Below, piece by piece: positions 23,985 through 31,903 of a stretch of 64,000 nt of DNA. Both the position numbers and the translations under genes were made by a program. Position 1 is the first letter of the stretch. Each line of letters starts with the position of its first letter. Origin of the DNA: an uncultured Lachnospiraceae bacterium (lineage in GTDB: Bacteria; Bacillota; Clostridia; Lachnospirales; Lachnospiraceae); assembly GCA_910578715.1 (NCBI GenBank), contig CAJTRL010000005.1:1-64000 (forward strand). Reading direction: 5' to 3'. The notes beneath the pieces were generated by a model that did not search any database, was not told the DNA's origin, and saw only the letters and a list, made by a program, of their open reading frames with translations.

Positions 23985-24422
23985 TTACAGATTGAAATCG
24001 CCGCGCTCTTCATCGTTGATAACATAGTATACTTTGTTCTCTTCAGGTTTTACATAAAGCTCAACCGTTTTGAAATCCGCCGGATTTTTGTGCAAATCAT
24101 ACTCCCAGATATCCTTTGCGGTTTTCACCAGTTTTTCGGTTGTATAAGTGTTTCCTGCAAACTGTATTTCAATAGTTGATTTTACTGCCGGTTTTCTTCC
24201 TGCTGTTTTTGCCGTTGTTTCCTTCTCCGCTGTCTTCTTTGCAACCGTTTTCTTTACCGTAGTCTTTTTCTCCGCCGCTTTTTCTGCTGCAGGTTTTCTG
24301 CCGGGTTTCTTTTTCTCGGTCTTCGGTGCCTCTTTTACTGCTTCTGTTTTTGCAACTGCAGCCAGAGCTGCTTCCGGTTTTTCAGCCGTTTTCCCGGCTG
24401 TTGCTTTCTTTGCTTCTGCCAT
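23985..24422 (-). CDS. Lysine/alanine-rich protein with C-terminal DUF6465-type domain
   Basis: 145 residues from ATG at 24422, which has GGGAGGAGAATTC before it. The first half is a histone-H1-like repeat region rich in K, A, T and P (KKPGRKPAAEKAAEKK, TAGRKPAVK resemble AT-hook or H1 tails). The second half is a compact domain: STIEIQFAGNTYTTEKLV, KDIWEYDLHKNPADFKTVE, LYVKPEENKVYYVINDE. Such proteins are common in Lachnospiraceae (I believe DUF6465). DNA or RNA binding through the basic tail is an inference. Monocistronic, with a terminator behind; upstream 24423-24631 is AT-rich and non-coding. Confidence 0.75.
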   Translation of the reverse strand: MAEAKKATAGKTAEKPEAALAAVAKTEAVKEAPKTEKKKPGRKPAAEKAAEKKTTVKKTVAKKTAEKETTAKTAGRKPAVKSTIEIQFAGNTYTTEKLVKTAKDIWEYDLHKNPADFKTVELYVKPEENKVYYVINDEERGDFNL

Positions 24423-24631
24423 GAATTCTCCTCCCATGTATTCATTCAAACTTTTATTTATGCAGCAATCATCTAGTTCAATATCTTATAATCTACTGAT
24501 TTATATAATATTTATATACTATCACTTGATTACAGAGCAATTTTACCCCAAAGCATTCTGCCTTGTCAACCAACAAACTGTCACAAATCCCTTATTATTT
24601 CAACACATTTATATGCGAAATGCTGTAAAAA

Positions 24632-25456
24632 TCAACAAAAAACGAAATAAATCAGGACGATGGCGCCCAAAATGATGCGGTACCAGCCAAATACCTTAAA
24701 ATCGTGCTTTTTGATATAACCCATCAAAAAACGGATAACAAGCACGGATACGAGGAATGCAACGACCATGCCGACGAACAGAATGGTCAGCTCCGTTCCC
24801 GTAAAAGAAAACCCAAACTTGACGATTTTCAGTAAACTCGCTCCAAGCATGACCGGAATTGCAAGAAAAAAAGTAAACTCCGCGGCAACGGTTCTCGATA
24901 CGCCAAGCAGAAGCGCTCCGACGATTGTTGCGCCGGAGCGGGACGTTCCCGGAAAAATCGCAGCAATCAGCTGAAATATGCCAATCATTAATGCAGTCCT
25001 GTATGTAATCTGCTCCAGACTCGTGATGTGGGGCCGCATATTTTTATTGCGGTTCTCAATAACGATGAATGCCACACCAAACACAATCAAAGCCATCGCA
25101 ACGCACCACGGATTATAAAAGAGCGCGTCGAACACATCGTCAAAAGCAAGGCCGATAACCGCCGCCGGAATACAGGCAACGATGATTTTAAACCAGAGGG
25201 TGAAAATATCTTTTTTGATAAAAGGCTTGCTGCGGTTCTTCAATTCAAATGGAAAAATCTTATTCCAGAACAGCAGAACCACCGCCAGAATTGCGCCAAG
25301 CTGTATCACGACGAGAAACATTTCCCAAAATTCTTCCGATACATCGAGCGTAACAAACTCGTTTAATAAAATCATATGCCCCGTACTGCTGACCGGCAGC
25401 CATTCCGTAATGCCCTCCACAATGCCGAACAAAATTGCTTTCAAAATTTCCAACAT
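24632..25456 (-). CDS. uppP: Undecaprenyl-diphosphatase (BacA/UppP)
   Basis: Integral membrane phosphatase that recycles the undecaprenyl carrier for wall synthesis; overproduction gives bacitracin resistance. 274 aa, about eight membrane spans. Catalytic motifs: GIVEGITEWLPVSSTGHMIL (about 12-31) and FPGTSRSGATIVGALLLGVS (near 168-187). The start lies two bases after the patatin stop, with GGAGGAGTAATC as ribosome site lying inside the end of that gene, so the pair is translationally coupled. The family sometimes is annotated as undecaprenol kinase in older data. Confidence 0.96.
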   Translation of the reverse strand: MLEILKAILFGIVEGITEWLPVSSTGHMILLNEFVTLDVSEEFWEMFLVVIQLGAILAVVLLFWNKIFPFELKNRSKPFIKKDIFTLWFKIIVACIPAAVIGLAFDDVFDALFYNPWCVAMALIVFGVAFIVIENRNKNMRPHITSLEQITYRTALMIGIFQLIAAIFPGTSRSGATIVGALLLGVSRTVAAEFTFFLAIPVMLGASLLKIVKFGFSFTGTELTILFVGMVVAFLVSVLVIRFLMGYIKKHDFKVFGWYRIILGAIVLIYFVFC

Positions 25457-25458
25457 GA

Positions 25459-26316
25459 TTACTCCTCCAGATATTCCAATAAGTCAATATAACATTCTTC
25501 CGCGTCTTTATACCCTTCCTGATAAAGCGCTTCCAGTCTGGCCCGGTCTTTCTCGATACGGCCTACGTTACTTTTATGCTTCGGACGGATAATAAATGCT
25601 TTCCCCTGTTCCTTTAATTCTCCTATATATTGTACCGTTCCGTTATAAGCAATATGCCGCTCCCGCATACGCTCATATACTTTCGGATAACGCAGATACC
25701 GTGCTTTTATCATGGCAAGTTCCGCCATGCCCGAAGGCTGTCTGATATAGCCTTCCTCTTTTGTCATAATAATCACATTTCTGACATTGCCGTCCTGTAT
25801 GGAACGTCTGACCGGAATGGAATCCGCAATGCCCCCGTCCAGATAAAGTCCTCCGCCGATTCTGACATTTCTGGAAACAAGCGGCATGGAGCTGGATGCC
25901 TGAACCGCCGCAATATCCCGGTGCATCTCCTCGAGCCGTATATACTCCGCTTCGCCCGTTACGATATTGGTCACAACCGCATAGGCTTTCCCCGGATATT
26001 TCTCAAACGCATCATAGTCGTAAGGGTCAAGATAATCCGGTATCAGTCCGTAACACATATCCGCCCCAAACAGATTTCCGGTAAACAAAAGGCTTTCCAC
26101 GCTGCAGTACGCCTTCTGCCCCAAATACTCCACATTGGTGCGATACGCCCTTTTTCGCTGCTTCGACAAATAACTGCACATACAGCATGCTCCCGCAGAT
26201 ACGCCGTAACAGCTCGAAAATTCGATATCCTTATCCAGGAAAAAATCCAACACGCCGGCGGTATAAATTCCTTTCATGCCGCCGCCTTCCAAAATCAGTC
26301 CAGCCTGATACATCAT
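25459..26316 (-). CDS. Patatin-like phospholipase
   Basis: Cytoplasmic lipid acyl hydrolase fold, 285 aa. The oxyanion motif is ILEGGGMKGIYTAGVLD, the nucleophile Ser sits in CYGVSAGACC (GxSxG), and the catalytic Asp in YLDGGIADSIPVRR. The group is that of bacterial YjjU/RssA-like patatins; substrates are unknown. Two ATGs in a row (26316, 26313) follow AAGAAGGGG. It is coupled to uppP downstream, an arrangement that hints at membrane-lipid or carrier turnover but does not prove it. Confidence 0.9.
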   Translation of the reverse strand: MMYQAGLILEGGGMKGIYTAGVLDFFLDKDIEFSSCYGVSAGACCMCSYLSKQRKRAYRTNVEYLGQKAYCSVESLLFTGNLFGADMCYGLIPDYLDPYDYDAFEKYPGKAYAVVTNIVTGEAEYIRLEEMHRDIAAVQASSSMPLVSRNVRIGGGLYLDGGIADSIPVRRSIQDGNVRNVIIMTKEEGYIRQPSGMAELAMIKARYLRYPKVYERMRERHIAYNGTVQYIGELKEQGKAFIIRPKHKSNVGRIEKDRARLEALYQEGYKDAEECYIDLLEYLEE

Positions 26317-26338
26317 TCATTCCCCTTCTTTCTGCTTT

Positions 26339-27541
26339 TCAACATGATATCCGCTGCGGATACTGCTCCCGCACAAACTTCCGAAATGCGGGAAGAGAAC
26401 GCTCCACCTTCTCCGTATCGATACAGTATGCCAGCCGGAAGTAACCGGGCGCCCCAAAGGTATCTCCGGGCACAAGAATCAGGTCATACGCCTTTGCCTT
26501 TTCACTAAAAGCTATGGCGTCCTCCTCCAGCGCTTTCGGGAACATATAAAAAGTACCGCCCGGTTTCACGCATTCAAATCCGAGAGAAGTCAGTTCCTTA
26601 TATAATATGTTGCAGTTTGTTTCGTATACGGATAAATCCGCCGTCAAATCCAATACTTCCGCGACGGCGAGCTGAATGATGGACGGCGGACAGTTATGTC
26701 CGGTCCCTCTCGAAATCTGCGCGCACATATTCGTAATATATTCCGCATCGGTGCATGCCGGATTGACCGCCACATAACCGATTCTCTCTCCCGGAAGGGA
26801 GAGGGATTTAGAATAGGAATAACAGGACAGGGAATTGTTGTAAAAACCCGATACATATGGTGCATCCGTGCCCTCAAACACAATTTCCCTGTATGGTTCG
26901 TCGGAAATCAGGAAGATATCATGTCCGTATTCTTTTTCCTTCGCCGCCATGATTTCCGTCAGCTTCCGGACGGTGTCCGTCGTATAAACAACGCCGGAAG
27001 GATTGTTCGGCGTATTGATGAGGACCGCCATCACTTTTTCCGTCAGCATTTCTTCAAACAGCTGAAAATTGATTTGAAAATCTTCCGTATTGGCCGGTAC
27101 AACCTTCAAAACGGCCCCGCTCAGATTGATATAAGGCTGATATTCCGGAAAATAAGGCGCAAAAGTCAAAACCTCATCCCCCGGCTGCGTAACGCATCTT
27201 ACCGCATGGGCAATGGCTCCCGCCGCCCCCGTCGTCATAAAAATATGATTTCCCGTATATTGCATGCCAAACCGCTTATTTAACGACTGCGCAACCTTCT
27301 CCCGTACCGCCGGAATGCCGAGACTCTGGCTGTACCCATGCAGCTCCATCGGGTCATGGTTCTGTAAAAGCTCTATCATCACGTCCGTAAATTTCTGCGG
27401 AGTAGGAACCGACGGATTTCCGAGGCTGAAATCAAACACATTCTCATAACCGATTTCTGCCCCTCTCGCCGTTGCGAACTCCGACAACTGTCTGATGACA
27501 GACTTTCCTTTTAACATATCCTTATATTTCTGTACTATCAT
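26339..27541 (-). CDS. Pyridoxal-phosphate aminotransferase class I/II
   Basis: 400 aa from ATG at 27541 (GGGGAGGAAGAACGAAT before it). Fold-type I aspartate-aminotransferase-like enzyme: FDFSLGNPSVPTP near the start, FMTTGAAGAIAHAVRCV, NTPNNPSGVVYT for the carboxylate/PLP contact, LISDEPYREIVFEG with the PLP Asp/Tyr, and CYSYSKSLSLPGERIGYV with the Schiff-base Lys. GTFYMFPKA and FRLAYCIDTEKVERSL close the chain. The substrate cannot be fixed; aspartate, alanine or aromatic amino acids are all possible. It precedes the patatin-uppP pair with a 22-bp gap. Confidence 0.9.
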   Translation of the reverse strand: MIVQKYKDMLKGKSVIRQLSEFATARGAEIGYENVFDFSLGNPSVPTPQKFTDVMIELLQNHDPMELHGYSQSLGIPAVREKVAQSLNKRFGMQYTGNHIFMTTGAAGAIAHAVRCVTQPGDEVLTFAPYFPEYQPYINLSGAVLKVVPANTEDFQINFQLFEEMLTEKVMAVLINTPNNPSGVVYTTDTVRKLTEIMAAKEKEYGHDIFLISDEPYREIVFEGTDAPYVSGFYNNSLSCYSYSKSLSLPGERIGYVAVNPACTDAEYITNMCAQISRGTGHNCPPSIIQLAVAEVLDLTADLSVYETNCNILYKELTSLGFECVKPGGTFYMFPKALEEDAIAFSEKAKAYDLILVPGDTFGAPGYFRLAYCIDTEKVERSLPAFRKFVREQYPQRISC

Positions 27542-27624
27542 ATTCGTTCTTCCTCCCCGTTTACTATTCCGCTCATCTGTCTGCCTCAGCAGACATTTCA
27601 TTCAAAGGTTAAAATCTCTGATTT

Positions 27625-29121
27625 TCAGCATTCTTCCGCCCAGCTTAACGCGCATTTTACGGCTTTTTCCCAGCCTTTCAGCAGTTTTGCCCGCTTCTCT
27701 TCTTCCATAGAAGCCTCAAACGTTCTGTCCAGCTGCCAGTTCGCACAGATTTCTTCCCGGTCCTTCCAGTAGCCCACCGCCAGACCAGCCAGATAAGCCG
27801 CGCCGAGAGCCGTCGTTTCAATACAGCTCGGCCGATGCACAGTCTGCCCGATAATATCCGCCTGGAACTGCATCAGAAAGTTGTTGGCGCTGGCTCCGCC
27901 GTCCACCTTTAATTCCTGTAAAGGCATTCCAGCGTCTTCTTCCATTGCCGAAAGCACATCCGCCGTCTGATAGGCGATGGATTCCAGCGCGGCCCTGATA
28001 AAATGCTCCTTTTCACAGCCTCTTGTAATTCCCACGATAGTGCCCCTCGCATAGGGATTCCAGTAAGGTGCACCCATTCCCGCAAATGCGGGGACAATAT
28101 ATACGCCGTCCGTATCCGTAACGTCCTGCGCATATTTCTCCGATTGTCCGGATTCTCTTATCATCCGCATACTGTCGCGCAGCCACTGAATTGCCGCGCC
28201 CGCTACGAATACGCTTCCTTCCAGCGCATACTCGACTTTATCCCCAATACTGGCCGCAATCGTCGTCAGCAGCCCGTTCCCGGATGAAATGGCCTTTTCG
28301 CCCGTATTCATCAACAGGAAGCAGCCCGTTCCGTATGTATTTTTCACCTGTCCCGGCTCAAAGCAGCACTGGCCGAACAGCGCGGACTGCTGGTCGCCCG
28401 CCGCGCCTGCAATCGGAATTTCTCCGCCCAGAACATCCGCCGTGGTCTTTCCGTAAACGCAGCTCGAAGGCTTTACTTCGGGCATCATACACAACGGTAT
28501 TTTAAACAGGGCAAGCAGCTCTTCATCCCAATGCAGTTCGTGAATGTTAAAAAGCATCGTGCGGGAAGCATTCGTATAGTCCGTTACATGCGCGGCTCCT
28601 TTCGTCAGGTTCCAGATAAGCCATGTATCGACCGTTCCGAATAACAGTTCTCCGGCCTGTGCGCGCTCTCTTGCACCTTCCACATTGTCGAGAATCCACG
28701 CGATTTTACTCGCCGAGAAATAAGCGTCCGGAACCAGCCCGGTTTTTTCCCGAATCATTTTTTCATAACCCTGTTCTTTCAGCGCGTCGATTACTTCCGC
28801 CGTCCGTCTGCACTGCCACACAATCGCATGATAAACCGGCTCGCCTGTTTTTTTATCCCATACGATGGTCGTCTCGCGCTGATTGGTAATCCCGATTCCC
28901 GCGATGTCCTGTACGGACGCGCCGATATTCGCCATCGCTTCCGTCACAACCGCCATCTGCGAGGCCCATATTTCCCGCGGATTATGTTCCACCCATCCGG
29001 GCTGCGGATAAATCTGTGTAAACTCTTTTTGCGCCATGCTGCAGATTGCCCCTTTTTTATCAAAAAGAATACATCTTGAGCTTGTCGTTCCCTGGTCCAG
29101 CGCCATAATATATTTCTGCAT
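27625..29121 (-). CDS. glpK: Glycerol kinase
   Basis: FGGY-family kinase making glycerol 3-phosphate. 498 aa from ATG at 29121 (GGGGGATTT). MALDQGTTSSRCILFDKKG is the phosphate loop, GITNQRETTIVWDKKTGEPV is the specific GlpK motif, GAAGDQQSALFGQ and NTYGTGCFLLMNTG follow, and ELKVDGGASANNFLMQFQAD the C-terminal ATPase signature. No glpF or glpD is near, so glycerol uptake genes must lie elsewhere. In Firmicutes GlpK activity is often stimulated by HPr phosphorylation at a conserved His; I could not place that site with confidence here. Confidence 0.96.
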   Translation of the reverse strand: MQKYIMALDQGTTSSRCILFDKKGAICSMAQKEFTQIYPQPGWVEHNPREIWASQMAVVTEAMANIGASVQDIAGIGITNQRETTIVWDKKTGEPVYHAIVWQCRRTAEVIDALKEQGYEKMIREKTGLVPDAYFSASKIAWILDNVEGARERAQAGELLFGTVDTWLIWNLTKGAAHVTDYTNASRTMLFNIHELHWDEELLALFKIPLCMMPEVKPSSCVYGKTTADVLGGEIPIAGAAGDQQSALFGQCCFEPGQVKNTYGTGCFLLMNTGEKAISSGNGLLTTIAASIGDKVEYALEGSVFVAGAAIQWLRDSMRMIRESGQSEKYAQDVTDTDGVYIVPAFAGMGAPYWNPYARGTIVGITRGCEKEHFIRAALESIAYQTADVLSAMEEDAGMPLQELKVDGGASANNFLMQFQADIIGQTVHRPSCIETTALGAAYLAGLAVGYWKDREEICANWQLDRTFEASMEEEKRAKLLKGWEKAVKCALSWAEEC

Positions 29122-29293
29122 AAATCCCCCATTCCGCGGACATGCTTGTCCACAAAGCATTATGTTATAGTATAATATATTTTTTTTCTTCTGTTAAGTC
29201 TCTTCCTATTTTTTTTAAATATGGTACAATAGCTTATGTTTGATTTGAACGTCTGCCGCGCGGATAATGCCTTGCAGACAGATTGGAGTGTTT

Positions 29294-30241
29294 ATGAGTA
29301 TTACAGTCGTCCTGGAACAAATGGTTATCATTATGATTCTTATCAGCGTCGGAATTATTCTTTTTCGCAAAAAAATGCTGTCCGAAGATACCTCCAGACA
29401 GCTTTCCGGCCTGATTGTCAATATTACGAACCCAGCGGTTCTGATTTGCTCCGCTTTCGACGACTCTCCGAAAGTGCCGCTTCAGACGCTCGGACTCAGT
29501 CTGCTTGTTTTCATTATTTCCTATTCCGTCCTAATTTTGTCCGCCTATCTGATTCCGCTGCTTTTAAGAGTCCCGGACCATGCCCGCTATTCCTACCGGA
29601 TGCTGACCATTTTCGGCAATGTCGGCTTTATCGGCATTCCGCTGGCGTCTGCCGTTCTCGGCCCCGGTTCTCTTATTTTTGTATCAATCAATAACCTGAT
29701 TTATAACATTCTCGTCTATACTTACGGACTCTCTACCCTGAAAAAAGCATCCCTGGCGCAGAATCCGGACGCGGCGCCGCAGAAACGGGAAAATATTCTG
29801 CACAAACTCGTCAATGCCGGAACCGTCTCCGCCGTGCTTACCATCCTCTTTTACCTGGGTGATTTCAACGTGCCGGAAATCATCTCCTCTTCTCTGACCT
29901 ATGCCGGACGGACCACCACCTTTTTGTCCATGCTGGTGCTCGGCGTCTCGGTCGCGCAGATGGCGCCGAAGGATATTTTTTCCCATCCGAAACTTTACTG
30001 GTTTACACTGATAAGACAGATACTTCTTCCCGTCGGCTTTACGCTGCTGCTTTCTCTTTTTGTGAAAGAGCCGCTGATTTTAAACACCACCGCTCTGATG
30101 CTTGCCGTTCCGGCGGGCAACATGCCCCTGATGCTCTCCAAGCAGCTTCATGTGGAAGAATCGACCATTTCACAGGGCATTATCCTGACGACGCTTTTCA
30201 GTCTGCTGACGATACCGGTTGTGACGTTTTTTATTGCGTAG
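29294..30241 (+). CDS. AEC-family transporter (auxin efflux carrier/malate permease type)
   Basis: 315 aa with about ten membrane spans from ATG at 29294 (TTGGAGTGTTT). The family includes plant auxin carriers and bacterial malate/malonate permeases. Typical features are GIILFRKKMLSEDTSRQLSG, IVNITNPAVLICSAF, the NVGFIGIPLASAVLG signature in the fourth span and AVPAGNMPLMLSKQLHVEES near the C-terminus with two repeats of five spans. Alone on plus, divergent from glpK; a TACAAT -10 near 29225-29230 is possible. Substrate unknown, an organic anion is likely. Confidence 0.9.
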   Translation: MSITVVLEQMVIIMILISVGIILFRKKMLSEDTSRQLSGLIVNITNPAVLICSAFDDSPKVPLQTLGLSLLVFIISYSVLILSAYLIPLLLRVPDHARYSYRMLTIFGNVGFIGIPLASAVLGPGSLIFVSINNLIYNILVYTYGLSTLKKASLAQNPDAAPQKRENILHKLVNAGTVSAVLTILFYLGDFNVPEIISSSLTYAGRTTTFLSMLVLGVSVAQMAPKDIFSHPKLYWFTLIRQILLPVGFTLLLSLFVKEPLILNTTALMLAVPAGNMPLMLSKQLHVEESTISQGIILTTLFSLLTIPVVTFFIA

Positions 30242-30246
30242 AGCTT

Positions 30247-30264
30247 CCGGCGGCGCCGGGTTTT
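30247..30264 (+). terminator. Short terminator after the AEC transporter
   Basis: CCGGC-GGC-GCCGG followed by GTTTT, just 6 nt past the stop and before the converging pyruvate kinase end. Stem is short, so moderate confidence. Confidence 0.5.
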
Positions 30265-30273
30265 GTTCCGATT

Positions 30274-31689
30274 TTATACAATCTGTACCTTTATCATATT
30301 CGTCGTCCCGGAAATTCCCATCGGCACTCCCGATGTGATGACTGTTAAATCACCTTTTTCCAGGATAAGCATCTTTTCCGCCGCCGCAATCGCATTCTGG
30401 AATAAATCGAAGACATCCTTTTCTTCTTTAATCAATACGGGCGTCACGCCCCATGCCAGATTTATCTGTCTGCATACTTTTTCCGTGGTCGCACAGCCGA
30501 TGATATTGCTTGCCGGTCTGTACCCGGCTATCATTCTCGCCGACCTTCCGGACTTGGTAACGGTAACAATCGCCTTTGCATTCAAATCAAGAGCCGTCGT
30601 ACAGGTTGCATGGCAGATGGCGTCTGTCACATCGGGATTTGCTTTCCTGTCATGATTGAAAAAGCGCTTTCGGTAATCCACATCCTGTTCGGTGCGTTCC
30701 GCAATTCTTACCATCGTTTTCACCGCTTCCACGGGATAGGCTCCTGCTGCCGTCTCGCCGGAAAGCATGATTGCGCTCGTTCCGTCATAGACCGCATTAG
30801 CAATATCCGTTGCTTCCGCCCTGGTCGGCCTCGGATTTTTAATCATGGATTCCAGCATCTGCGTCGCCGTAATCACCTGTTTTCCAACCTGATACACTTT
30901 CTTAATAATCATCTTCTGTATCACCGGCACTTCTTCATAAGGAATCTCAACTCCCATATCGCCTCTTGCAATCATAATACCGTCGGAAACGGCGATAATC
31001 TCATCGATATTTTCCACACCCTGATAATTTTCAATCTTGGAAATAATCTTAATATCTTCTCCGCCGTTTTTATCGAGCAGTCTTCTCAGCTGAAGAATAT
31101 CTTCTTTACACTGTACAAAAGACGCGGCCACAAAATCCACATCCTGTTCTATTCCAAAAAGAATATCCTCTCTGTCCCTGTCGCTTAAATAAGGCATGGA
31201 AAGATTTACATCCGGAATATTGATTCCTTTATTATTGGAAACAACGCCGCCGTTAATAACACGGCATATAATATTCGTTTTCTCTACCTTTTCCACCTTC
31301 ATTTCGATAAGGCCGTCGTCAATCAGAACCGTCATGCCGGCTTCAAGGTCTTCATAAAGACGGCTGTAAGTTACCGAAACTTTCTCTTCCGTCCCTTCCA
31401 CCTCTTCCGATGTCAGCGTAAAAAGCTGCCCTTCCTGTAAAGTAATTTTTCCGTTCTTAAACTGCCTTACCCGTACTTCCGGGCCTTTGGTATCGAGCAG
31501 AATCGCAACCGGTTTTTTAACCTCTTTACGGATTTTCTTCACCATATCCATCCGTTTCTTATGTTCCTCATATACGCCGTGGGAAAAGTTGCATCGCGCA
31601 ACGCTCATGCCTTCGAGCATCAGCTGGCGCATGACTTCCTCATTATCCGTTGACGGTCCCAGTGTACATACAATTTTGGTTTTTCCCAA
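30274..31689 (-). CDS. pyk: Pyruvate kinase
   Basis: Last step of glycolysis, phosphoenolpyruvate plus ADP to pyruvate plus ATP. 471 aa, the short form without the extra C-terminal PEP-utiliser-like domain found in Bacillus. TKIVCTLGPSTDNEE opens, ARCNFSHGVYEEH, DTKGPEVRVRQF, and the signature IISKIENYQGVENIDEI with the catalytic Lys and the Glu metal ligand, then GIMIARGDMGVEIP. The start is TTG (31689) with AGGAGGGTAAGACA before it, not ATG. A separate promoter sits upstream after the amt terminator. Confidence 0.96.
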   Translation of the reverse strand: MGKTKIVCTLGPSTDNEEVMRQLMLEGMSVARCNFSHGVYEEHKKRMDMVKKIRKEVKKPVAILLDTKGPEVRVRQFKNGKITLQEGQLFTLTSEEVEGTEEKVSVTYSRLYEDLEAGMTVLIDDGLIEMKVEKVEKTNIICRVINGGVVSNNKGINIPDVNLSMPYLSDRDREDILFGIEQDVDFVAASFVQCKEDILQLRRLLDKNGGEDIKIISKIENYQGVENIDEIIAVSDGIMIARGDMGVEIPYEEVPVIQKMIIKKVYQVGKQVITATQMLESMIKNPRPTRAEATDIANAVYDGTSAIMLSGETAAGAYPVEAVKTMVRIAERTEQDVDYRKRFFNHDRKANPDVTDAICHATCTTALDLNAKAIVTVTKSGRSARMIAGYRPASNIIGCATTEKVCRQINLAWGVTPVLIKEEKDVFDLFQNAIAAAEKMLILEKGDLTVITSGVPMGISGTTNMIKVQIV

Positions 31690-31751
31690 TGTCTTACCCT
31701 CCTGTGGTGTCTACTCCGGTTTATGTTTTCAATCTTTCTCCGATAATCTTT

Positions 31752-31781
31752 ATTATACCGAAAAACAATACCGATATTCAA
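31752..31781 (-). promoter_or_regulatory. SigmaA promoter of pyruvate kinase
   Basis: On minus: TTGAAT (31781-31776), 18-bp spacer, TATAAT (31757-31752), about 60 nt before the TTG start. Confidence 0.65.
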
Positions 31782-31836
31782 GAATACTTTTCGCCAGAAG
31801 CGGAACCGTTACAATTTGAACACAAAATTAACGCCA

Positions 31837-31865
31837 AAACCCCCGGCGGTGGAAGCGCCAGGGGC
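31837..31865 (-). terminator. Terminator after amt
   Basis: On minus: GCCCCTGGCG, short loop, CGCCGGGGG, then TTTT; 38 nt past the amt stop. Confidence 0.75.
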
Positions 31866-31903
31866 TTTGAATCTATAACTAAGGGATTAAGTGGATAACA
31901 GAT

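Noticed and set aside
25028..25592. Plus-strand open frames antisense to uppP and patatin
   Set aside because: Typical antisense shadows of real genes with weak start contexts.
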